A program made the position numbers and the translations under genes. DNA of 58,808 bases from Oscillospiraceae bacterium (GTDB lineage Bacteria > Bacillota > Clostridia > Oscillospirales > SIG627): contig SVTV01000019.1 of the NCBI GenBank assembly GCA_015063605.1, positions 1-58,808 on the forward strand, written 5' to 3'. Shown here piece by piece: positions 53,036 through 58,808 of the stretch. Every line of letters begins with the position of its first letter. Position 1 is the first letter of the stretch. The notes beneath the pieces are model-generated. The model made no database searches and was not told where the DNA came from. It saw only the letters and a list, made by a program, of their open reading frames with translations.

Positions 53036-53713
53036 ATGAGTGAATACGTGCTTGGAAATGACAAGAGCGGAAAAAATATAATCGATCTCATATGCATTGC
53101 CAGAGGGAGCATACTGCCCCGTTCATCTTCTTCCGATATTGCCTTTGAGAGTGAAGGGAAGGCATCCCATTCATCTGCACAGGAAGCCTTTGCCGAGATA
53201 ACCGAGCGGTATAAGAATATGCTCGTATCCCTTGCCGGAGCATATGTATGTGACGGGCTTGATTTTGACGATCTTTATCAGGAAGGACTCATCGGACTTT
53301 ACAAAGCGGTAATGCTTTACGATCCCGAGCGCTCGTCATTCTCCACATTCGTTTATCTGTGCATGAAACGCAGTATTATCAGTGCATACAAAAGTTTCAA
53401 AAAATCAAATCCCGAGATCACCTCACCTCTTTCTGATGATTTTGAGGAGCGCGAGGATGAAGAGCTTTATGCGGGATTTGTTTATTCCGATAACAGCACA
53501 AATCCCGAAACGCTCTTTATAGATAAGGAAACGACGGAACAGCTTTTCGAAAAGATCGATAAGCTTCTTTCACCGTTGGAAAATAAGGTGCTTCGGGCAT
53601 ATCTTGCCGATAAAAGCTACGATAACATTGCCGATGAGCTTGAAATATCAAGAAAAAGTGTTGACAATGCCCTTTTACGCATAAGAAATAAGCTGAAGGG
53701 ACTTTTGAAGTGA
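53036..53713 (+). CDS. sigma-70 family sigma factor (SigH-like)
   Basis: 225 residues. Region 2: AEITERYKNMLVSLAGAYV...DFDDLYQEGLIGLYKAVMLYDPERSSFSTFVYLCMKRSIISAYKS. Region 4: LSPLENKVLRAYLADKSYDNIADELEISRKSVDNALLRIRNKL. Between them an acidic linker. It is nearest by eye to the SigH (stationary-phase/sporulation) group, but a divergent ECF-like factor is possible. The amidohydrolase run starts 14 nt after its stop, so the four enzymes probably ride on its transcript; the sigma factor could control them or another regulon. Confidence 0.85.
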   Translation: MSEYVLGNDKSGKNIIDLICIARGSILPRSSSSDIAFESEGKASHSSAQEAFAEITERYKNMLVSLAGAYVCDGLDFDDLYQEGLIGLYKAVMLYDPERSSFSTFVYLCMKRSIISAYKSFKKSNPEITSPLSDDFEEREDEELYAGFVYSDNSTNPETLFIDKETTEQLFEKIDKLLSPLENKVLRAYLADKSYDNIADELEISRKSVDNALLRIRNKLKGLLK

Positions 53714-53727
53714 GACGGAGGTCACTT

Positions 53728-54639
53728 ATGAAAGAAAGAGTAAAGAAAATAGACATTCACGTACATTCCGTATTGAAAAAGGGTCTTCCACGAGATAACG
53801 GCGGATGCTGTACCACTCCCGATGAGCTGAGGGTAATTTACGATAAGTACGGCATAGAGAAGGGAGTGCAGCTTCCCAGCATCTCACCCGAGTGTCAGTT
53901 TCAGGTGATAACACCCGAAGAATCATATGAAATAGCAACACGCTTTCCCGAAACGTACTTCTGGTTCTGTTATGTTGATCCCCGCCAGGGAAGAAACAGG
54001 CCCGATTACGACCTTACACGTCTGATAAATTATTACAAGGATCTTGGCGCAAAGGGTATAGGAGAGATCTGCCCGAATCTTTACATAGACGATCCCTTTA
54101 TGTACAATCTTTTTGCGGCTTGCGAAAAGTGTGATATGCCTCTTACATTCCATTTGGGAGTTAAGGGTGGTGATTACGGTATCGTTGACGAGGTGGGACT
54201 CCCCAGACTCGAAAAGGCGCTGCGTGATTTTCCCAAGCTTAAATTCTTAGGACATTCTCAGAAATTCTGGGCGGAGATCAGCGGCGATTGCAACGAATCT
54301 AACCGCGGCGGATATCCCAAGGGAAAAGTAGTTCCCGGAGGAAGAGTGCCTGAGCTTATGAGAAAGTACCCCAACCTTTACGGCGATATGTCTGCGGGCA
54401 GCGGTGCGAATGCCTTCATGCGTGATCCCGAGCATGCATATAAGTTTATTGAAGAATTTCAGGACAGACTTCTTTTCGGCACCGATATATGCGATCCCCG
54501 TCAGATAGATGATCCCATGCTCAAATTGGCTGAATTCCTTGATGAAGCTATGGAGCAGGATAAGATATCATATGAAGCATACTACAAGGTATCAAGAGGA
54601 AACGCTCTCAAGCTTTTGGGAGTTGAAGAAACAAAATAA
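53728..54639 (+). CDS. amidohydrolase_2-family metal-dependent hydrolase, copy 1
   Basis: 303 residues, TIM barrel. IDIHVHSV (metal HxH), TFHLG, LGHSQKFW and GTDICDP give the metal-binding histidines and aspartate of amidohydrolase-2 enzymes (decarboxylases and hydrolases such as ACMSD-like). Substrate unknown. ATG at 53728 chosen over GTG at 53710 because GGAGG lies 6 nt before it. First of four paralogues. Confidence 0.85.
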   Translation: MKERVKKIDIHVHSVLKKGLPRDNGGCCTTPDELRVIYDKYGIEKGVQLPSISPECQFQVITPEESYEIATRFPETYFWFCYVDPRQGRNRPDYDLTRLINYYKDLGAKGIGEICPNLYIDDPFMYNLFAACEKCDMPLTFHLGVKGGDYGIVDEVGLPRLEKALRDFPKLKFLGHSQKFWAEISGDCNESNRGGYPKGKVVPGGRVPELMRKYPNLYGDMSAGSGANAFMRDPEHAYKFIEEFQDRLLFGTDICDPRQIDDPMLKLAEFLDEAMEQDKISYEAYYKVSRGNALKLLGVEETK

Positions 54640-54698
54640 CAAAATGAGACTTTGATCCCATTGCAATATAAAATATCCAACAGAGAAAGGAAAATATC

Positions 54699-55601
54699 AT
54701 GAAAGAAAGAGTAAAGAAAATAGACATCCACGTTCATTCCGTTTTGAGAAAGGGTTGTCCCCGTCCCGACGGCGGATGCTTTACAACTCCCGACGAATTG
54801 AGAAAAATGTATGACGATATCGGAGTAGAAAAGGGCGTACAGCTTCCCACAAACGCTCCCGAAGGTCAGTATCAGCTTCTCACAAGCGATGACGCTTATG
54901 AGCTTGCAACACGTTTTCCCGAAACATACTTCTGGTTCTGCAATGTTGACCCCCGTCAGGGACAGAATCACTCCAAGTCCGATCTTAAGCACTTCCTTAA
55001 CTATTATAAGGGACTCGGCGCAAAGGGCGTAGGCGAGATCGTTGCAAATCTTCCCGTTGATGATCCCATGATGTACAACCTTTTTGCGGCTTGCGAGGAA
55101 TGCGAGCTTCCCCTTATATTCCACATGGGTAAGAGATTCGGTGACTACGGTATGGTAGATGAAGTCGGTATGCCCAAGCTTGAAAAGGCTTTGCAGGATT
55201 TCCCGAAGCTTCACTTTATCGGACATTCTCAGAAATTCTGGGCTGAAATCAGCGGCGACTGCAACGAATCCAACCGAGGCGGATATCCCAAGGGTAAGGT
55301 AGTTCCCGGCGGAAGAATTACAGAGCTCATGAGAAAGTATCCCAATCTTTCCGGCGATATGTCCGCAGGCAGCGGATGCAACGCATTTATGCGTGATCCC
55401 GAACATGCTTACAAGTTCATCGAAGAATTCCAGGACAGACTTTACTACGGTACAGATATCTGCGACCCCAGAAATGCAGGCAGCGATATGCTTCTCCTTG
55501 CAGGCTTCCTTGATGAAGCTATGGAACAGGATAAGATATCCTATGAAGCATACTATAAGGTATCGAGAGGAAATGCTCTCAAGCTTCTCGGCGTAGAGTA
55601 G
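54699..55601 (+). CDS. amidohydrolase_2-family metal-dependent hydrolase, copy 2
   Basis: 300 residues. Same metal residues (IDIHVHSV, IFHMG, IGHSQKFW, YGTDICDP). Copies 1 and 2 share SGDCNESNRGGYPKGK; copy 2 shares the N-terminal DELRKMYDDIGVEKGVQLP and C-terminal CDPRNAGSDMLLLAG with copy 4. AAAGGAAAA ribosome site. Confidence 0.85.
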   Translation: MKERVKKIDIHVHSVLRKGCPRPDGGCFTTPDELRKMYDDIGVEKGVQLPTNAPEGQYQLLTSDDAYELATRFPETYFWFCNVDPRQGQNHSKSDLKHFLNYYKGLGAKGVGEIVANLPVDDPMMYNLFAACEECELPLIFHMGKRFGDYGMVDEVGMPKLEKALQDFPKLHFIGHSQKFWAEISGDCNESNRGGYPKGKVVPGGRITELMRKYPNLSGDMSAGSGCNAFMRDPEHAYKFIEEFQDRLYYGTDICDPRNAGSDMLLLAGFLDEAMEQDKISYEAYYKVSRGNALKLLGVE

Positions 55602-55789
55602 AGAAACAAAATAAATTTTGTTTCTCGTGGAGTTTGTGGCTTGTCCGCAAAGGCACGCGGACATTTTGCTGGCGCAAAAACGCACAAACTTCCGTTAGTA
55701 CAAAGGGAAAGCTTGGTATCCCAAATAAATATTTGCGGCTTGTCCGCAAAGGCAGGCAGATAAAAAATATTTGAAGTCAGGTTATAAAA
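55602..55789. repeat. intergenic gap with short repeats
   Basis: 188 bp with two copies of GGCTTGTCCGCAAAGGCA (about 55637-55654 and 55737-55754). No gene seen. The only longer gap inside the amidohydrolase run. Confidence 0.6.
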
Positions 55790-56704
55790 ATGAAAAAAGT
55801 AAAGAAAATTGATATACACGTTCATTCCATTTTGAGTAAGGTCGGTTCCCCCGATGATAACAGAGGCGGAAACTTTACCACTCCGGATGAACTGAGAAGA
55901 ATATATGACAGATACGGAATAGAGTTCGGCGTACAGCTTCCTCTTTCTTCCCCCGAAGGCAGAGGCAGACTTATAACGAGTGAGGAATCCTACCTTTTGG
56001 CGCAGAGATTCCCCGAAACATACGTATGGTTCTGTAATGTTGACCCCCGTCAGGGCTATAACACAGCTAACTTTGACCTTACCGTATTCCTTAAAGCGTA
56101 TAAGGAAATGGGTGCCAAGGGTGTTGGCGAGGTCTGTGCAAATCTCTACATAGACGATCCCTACATGTACAATCTTTTCGGCGCTTGCGAAAAAATGGGT
56201 ATGCCCCTTACATTCCACATAGGAACAAAGGGTATTAGCTACGGCATGGTGGACGATCTCGGACTTCCCAGACTTGAAAAGGCTTTGCAGGATTTCCCGA
56301 ACCTCATATTCCTCGGCCACTCTCAGCTTTTCTGGGCTGAAATAAGCGGTGACTGCACCGAAGATATCCGCGGCGGATATCCTACGGGCAAGGTAGTTCC
56401 CGGCGGAAGAGTTGTAGAGCTTATGAGAAAGTACCCCAACCTTTACGGTGATATGTCTGCGGGCAGCGGTACAAATGCGTTCATGCGTGATCCCGAGCAC
56501 GCTTATAAGATGTTTGAAGAATTTCAGGACAGACTTTTCTTCGGCACAGATATATGCGATCCCGCGCAGGAAGAGGATGAAATGCTTCTCATGGCAAAAT
56601 TCCTCGATGATGCAATGGAGCAGGGTAAGATATCTTACGATGCATACTATAAGATTTCAAGAGGAAATGCTTTGAAGCTTCTCGGCATGACAGAAAAAGA
56701 ATAA
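55790..56704 (+). CDS. amidohydrolase_2-family metal-dependent hydrolase, copy 3
   Basis: 304 residues, active-site residues as in the others (IDIHVHSI, TFHIG, LGHSQLFW, FGTDICDP). It carries its own variant GYNTANFDLTVFLKAYK block and CDPAQEEDEMLLMAK end. Shares the middle with copy 4. Confidence 0.85.
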   Translation: MKKVKKIDIHVHSILSKVGSPDDNRGGNFTTPDELRRIYDRYGIEFGVQLPLSSPEGRGRLITSEESYLLAQRFPETYVWFCNVDPRQGYNTANFDLTVFLKAYKEMGAKGVGEVCANLYIDDPYMYNLFGACEKMGMPLTFHIGTKGISYGMVDDLGLPRLEKALQDFPNLIFLGHSQLFWAEISGDCTEDIRGGYPTGKVVPGGRVVELMRKYPNLYGDMSAGSGTNAFMRDPEHAYKMFEEFQDRLFFGTDICDPAQEEDEMLLMAKFLDDAMEQGKISYDAYYKISRGNALKLLGMTEKE

Positions 56705-56742
56705 AATATTATCATATATAATATAAATGAAAGGAAATTATC

Positions 56743-57657
56743 ATGAAAGAAAGAGTAAAGAAGATAGATATACATGTACATTCCGTTTTGAGCAAGGTTG
56801 GATGCCCCCACGCTGACGGTGTCGGACATTTCACGACTCCCGACGAATTGAGAAAGATGTATGACGATATCGGAGTAGAAAAGGGCGTACAGCTTCCCCT
56901 TTCTTCCCCCGAAGGACGCGGCAGACTTATCACAAGTGAAGAATCTTATATGCTTGCAAAAGAGCATCCCGAAACATACTTCTGGTTCTGCAACGTTGAC
57001 CCCCGTCAGGGCTATAACACAGCTAACTTTGACCTTACCGTATTCCTTAAGGCTTATAAGGATATGGGCGCAAAGGGTGTCGGCGAAGTAACAGCCAACC
57101 TTTACATAGACGATCCCTATATGTACAATCTTTTTGCGGCTTGCGAAAAGGTAGGATTCCCCTTGACATTCCACATAGGCACAAAGGGCGTAAGCTACGG
57201 TATGGTAGACGATCTTGGTCTTCCCAGACTTGAAAAGGCTCTTCAAGACTTCCCGAACCTCAAGTTCCTCGGCCATTCTCAGCTTTTCTGGTCCGAAATG
57301 AGCGGTGACAACAATGCGAAGATCCGCGGCGGATATCCCAAGGGCAAGGTAGTTCCCGGCGGAAGAATTACAGAGCTTATGAGAAAGTACCCCAATCTCA
57401 ACTGCGATATGTCCGCAGGCAGCGGCGCAAACGCATTCATGCGTGACCCCGAGCACGCTTACGGATTCATCGAAGAATTCCAGGACAGACTTTTCTTCGG
57501 TACAGATATCTGCGACCCCAGAAACGCAGGCAGCGATATGCTTCTCCTTGCAGGCTTCCTCGATGAGGCTATGGAACAGGATAAGATCTCCTATGATGCA
57601 TACTACAAGGTATCGAGAGGAAATGCTCTTAAGCTTCTCGGAGTAGAAGACAAGTAA
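56743..57657 (+). CDS. amidohydrolase_2-family metal-dependent hydrolase, copy 4
   Basis: 304 residues, active-site residues intact. N-terminal quarter and C-terminal ~55 residues match copy 2, the middle (from about GVQLPLSSPEGRGRLI to LGHSQLFW) matches copy 3, a mosaic that suggests gene conversion. ATG with AAAGGAAATT upstream. Confidence 0.85.
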   Translation: MKERVKKIDIHVHSVLSKVGCPHADGVGHFTTPDELRKMYDDIGVEKGVQLPLSSPEGRGRLITSEESYMLAKEHPETYFWFCNVDPRQGYNTANFDLTVFLKAYKDMGAKGVGEVTANLYIDDPYMYNLFAACEKVGFPLTFHIGTKGVSYGMVDDLGLPRLEKALQDFPNLKFLGHSQLFWSEMSGDNNAKIRGGYPKGKVVPGGRITELMRKYPNLNCDMSAGSGANAFMRDPEHAYGFIEEFQDRLFFGTDICDPRNAGSDMLLLAGFLDEAMEQDKISYDAYYKVSRGNALKLLGVEDK

Positions 57658-57681
57658 GAAACATAATTGTATTAAAAAACG

Positions 57682-57703
57682 AGGCGCACCGAAAGGTGCG
57701 CCT
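57682..57703 (-). terminator. hairpin between amidohydrolases and toxin array
   Basis: AGGCGCACC-GAAA-GGTGCGCCT. The T-run is on the minus strand (CGTTTTTTAA), so it ends right-to-left transcription from the array better than the operon. Confidence 0.65.
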
Positions 57704-57814
57704 TGACTTTGCTTAATACATTTATTACAACCTTGAGGCTCTCCCTATGGGAGAGCTGTCACGTTTTAACGTGACTGAGAGGGCGAAAACAGGACGAAAC
57801 ACCACAAACCCATA

Positions 57815-57843
57815 TTGACAAAATCTGACAAATATATTATAAT
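57815..57843 (+). promoter_or_regulatory. toxin 1 promoter
   Basis: TTGACA (57815-57820), 17-nt spacer, TATAAT (57838-57843): perfect consensus. Confidence 0.9.
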
Positions 57844-57900
57844 ACCTGACGAACAAGGTAAACAAAAACGGTAGGCGGTAGCCCTTCTTTCTCAAAAAAA

Positions 57901-57935
57901 GGAGGGTAAACACTTTTCCCTCCGGAAAGGAGGGG
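57901..57935 (+). promoter_or_regulatory. toxin 1 leader: Shine-Dalgarno switch
   Basis: CCCTCC (57918-57923) can pair with GGAGGG upstream (57901-57906) or with the Shine-Dalgarno GGAGGGG (57929-57935), 5 nt away, closing the ribosome site. Confidence 0.65.
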
Positions 57936-57940
57936 ATATT

Positions 57941-58027
57941 ATGGTTACATATGAGCAATTGTTTCTGATGATAACAATGATCATATCTGTCATAAATCTT
58001 GTTATTACCATAACAAAAAAGAAATAA
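57941..58027 (+). CDS. holin-like small toxin, copy 1
   Basis: 28 residues: MVTYEQLFLMITMIISV plus NLVITITKKK. One transmembrane helix and a basic tail, the hallmarks of the BsrG/TxpA/putative holin-like toxin group of type I systems. Too short for ordinary gene finders. GGAGGGG lies 5 nt before the ATG; the codons end in TAA within the stem of the shared terminator. Confidence 0.85.
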   Translation: MVTYEQLFLMITMIISVINLVITITKKK

Positions 58028-58063
58028 CCGCCCTCAGCCAAAGGTAGCGGTTAATCTTTTTTT
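58014..58063. terminator. bidirectional terminator, unit 1
   Basis: AACCGC (58026-58031) / GCGGTT (58047-58052), T-run on the plus side and A-run (giving U) on the minus side. Loop CCTCAGCCAAAGGTA. Confidence 0.85.
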
Positions 58064-58103
58064 ATCGTGATCTGGGCTCACCGTCTACGGTTGCCTTGTT
58101 TTC
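58014..58103 (-). ncRNA. antisense RNA antitoxin, unit 1 (predicted)
   Basis: A convergent perfect promoter (TTGACA 58133-58138, 17-nt spacer, TATAAT 58110-58115, minus strand) would start an RNA near 58103 that ends in the hairpin at 58026. It overlaps the toxin mRNA 3' end and last codons, as in TxpA/RatA and BsrG/SR4. Confidence 0.75.
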
Positions 58104-58109
58104 ACTTAT

Positions 58110-58138
58110 ATTATACTATCTATCTGCGGAAATGTCAA
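58110..58138 (-). promoter_or_regulatory. antisense promoter, unit 1
   Basis: Minus strand TTGACA - 17 nt - TATAAT, perfect consensus, facing the toxin gene. Confidence 0.9.
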
Positions 58139-58265
58139 TAGGAAAGTTGCTTGATACATGAACAATTTTAACAAATACAACCTTGAGGCTCTCCCTGTGG
58201 GAGAGCTGTCGCGCTTACAGCGTGACTGAGAGGGCAAAAACGGGACGGAACACCACAAACGTATA

Positions 58266-58294
58266 TTGACAAAATCTGACAAATATATTATAAT
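58266..58294 (+). promoter_or_regulatory. toxin 2 promoter
   Basis: TTGACA (58266-58271), 17-nt spacer, TATAAT (58289-58294). Confidence 0.9.
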
Positions 58295-58352
58295 ACCATA
58301 CGAACAAGGCAAACAAAAACGGTAGGCGGTAGCCCTTCTTTCTCAAAAAAAA

Positions 58353-58387
58353 GGAGGGTAAACACTTTTCCCTCCGGAAAGGAGGGG
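58353..58387 (+). promoter_or_regulatory. toxin 2 leader: Shine-Dalgarno switch
   Basis: GGAGGG (58353-58358), CCCTCC (58370-58375) and Shine-Dalgarno GGAGGGG (58381-58387) in the same arrangement as unit 1. Confidence 0.65.
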
Positions 58388-58392
58388 ATATT

Positions 58393-58479
58393 ATGGTTAC
58401 ATATGAGCAATTGTTTCTGATGATAACAATGATCATATCTGTCATAAATCTTGTTATTAACATAACAAAAAAGAAATAA
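58393..58479 (+). CDS. holin-like small toxin, copy 2
   Basis: 28 residues, identical to copy 1 except one change in the last helix turn (LVINITKKK instead of LVITITKKK). Same Shine-Dalgarno and promoter. Confidence 0.85.
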   Translation: MVTYEQLFLMITMIISVINLVINITKKK

Positions 58480-58557
58480 CCGCCGGCGTCCAAACGAGCG
58501 GTTAAATTCTTTTTAACTTATCTTTAAGGGCTCACCGTCTACGGTTGCCTTGTTTTC
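58467..58557 (-). ncRNA. antisense RNA antitoxin, unit 2 (predicted)
   Basis: Convergent promoter (TTGACA 58587-58592, TATAAT 58564-58569, minus strand) reading into a terminator (58478-58503) whose loop CGGCGTCCAAACGA differs from unit 1. Confidence 0.72.
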
Positions 58558-58563
58558 ACTTAT

Positions 58564-58592
58564 ATTATACTATCTATCTGCGGAAATGTCAA
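58564..58592 (-). promoter_or_regulatory. antisense promoter, unit 2
   Basis: Minus strand TTGACA - 17 nt - TATAAT. Confidence 0.9.
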
Positions 58593-58630
58593 TAGGAAAG
58601 TTGCTTGATACATGAACAATTTTAACAAAC

Positions 58631-58747
58631 ACAACCTTGAGGCTCTCCCTGCGGGAGAGCTGTCACGTTTTAACGTGACTGAGAGGGCGAATAACAATGA
58701 TCATATCTGTCATAAATCTTGTTATTACCATAACAAAAAAGAAATAA
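58631..58747 (+). pseudogene. beheaded toxin unit 3
   Basis: Unit 3 starts normally but jumps from GAGAGGGCGA to ATAACAATGATC, so about 184 bp are missing: promoter, leader, Shine-Dalgarno and first ten codons. Only MIISVINLVITITKKK (58697-58747) remains, with no ribosome site. Confidence 0.85.
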
Positions 58748-58780
58748 CCGCCCTCAGCCAAAGGTAGCGGTTAATCTTTT
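58742..58780. terminator. bidirectional terminator, unit 3
   Basis: Identical to unit 1 including loop CCTCAGCCAAAGGTA. The antisense promoter, if kept, lies just past the window end. Confidence 0.8.
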
Positions 58781-58808
58781 TTTATCGTGATCTGGGCTCA
58801 CCGTCTAC

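Larger units (their letters stand above)
57727..58808. repeat. tandem ~450-bp type I toxin-antitoxin units (two complete, one truncated)
   Basis: Units start near 57727, 58177 and 58631 (spacing 450 and 454). Each begins with CCTTGAGGCTCTCCC, GGGAGAG and GTCACG/CGTGAC (or GCGC) hairpins. Units 1 and 2 then carry promoter, leader switch, toxin ORF, bidirectional terminator and a convergent promoter. Unit 3 runs off the window. Confidence 0.9.

Noticed and set aside
57658..58808. Prophage or IS remnant around the toxin array
   Set aside because: No integrase, transposase or phage structural gene in the window; holin-like refers only to peptide form.

Overview
The window looks like chromosome of an anaerobic, low-to-mid GC Clostridia (Eubacteriales/Oscillospiraceae-like, probably gut or rumen). 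The reasons are a trimeric [FeFe]-hydrogenase operon, a sortase substrate ending in NPATG, many lipoprotein solute-binding proteins, a SigH-like sigma factor, consensus TTGACA/TATAAT promoters with 17-bp spacers, strong AGGAGG-type ribosome sites and short intergenic hairpin repeats. The assignment is inference; no rRNA or marker gene settles it.

Layout. 1-700: hairpin-rich non-coding DNA and a tRNA-Arg(ACG). 0.7-10 kb: a GNAT enzyme, a MalY-type C-S lyase, a PepSY lipoprotein, a DHHW/MBOAT surface-polymer O-acetylation pair, a sortase-anchored laminin-G-like protein and an aldo/keto reductase with ferredoxin clusters. 10-18.4 kb: a sugar-type block (AraC regulator, Gfo/Idh oxidoreductase, DMT transporter, divergent polysaccharide-deacetylase-like protein, two solute-binding lipoproteins). 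Most of this block sits between two direct copies of the first 134 bp of the aldo/keto reductase gene. 18.5-25 kb: CorC/HlyC transporter behind a long leader with an internal terminator, a zinc-ribbon membrane protein, a TPM protein, YgjV, and an ATPase + GNAT block bounded by short inverted repeats.

25-34 kb: an eight-gene minus-strand operon, pheA-aroB-aroC-aroE/aroK fusion-aroQ-aroA-tyrA-aroF. It runs from DAHP through chorismate to phenylpyruvate and hydroxyphenylpyruvate. A divergent TetR-family gene shares a near-identical 17-bp palindrome with the operon promoter, so it is the likely repressor. 34-45 kb: housekeeping and degradative genes (AlkD-like, sialidase-like, Nudix, YgjP-like peptidase, PepV, CE15-like esterase, PHP, NADP-GDH, ceramidase-like). 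45.5-51.2 kb: electron-bifurcating hydrogenase operon (HydC, DRTGG, HATPase, HndB, HydB, HydA). 51.3-52.9 kb: an SDR enzyme with a divergent TetR repressor and palindromic operator.

53-57.7 kb: a SigH-like sigma factor followed after 14 nt by four tandem paralogous amidohydrolases; the fourth is a mosaic of the second and third. 57.7-58.8 kb: the most striking region, a tandem array of a ~450-bp unit. Each complete unit encodes a 28-residue holin-like peptide under a perfect promoter and faces a perfect convergent promoter for a ~90-nt antisense RNA. This is a type I toxin-antitoxin architecture. The third unit has lost toxin promoter, ribosome site and start but keeps the antitoxin-overlap region, and the terminator loop has diverged between units 1/3 and unit 2.
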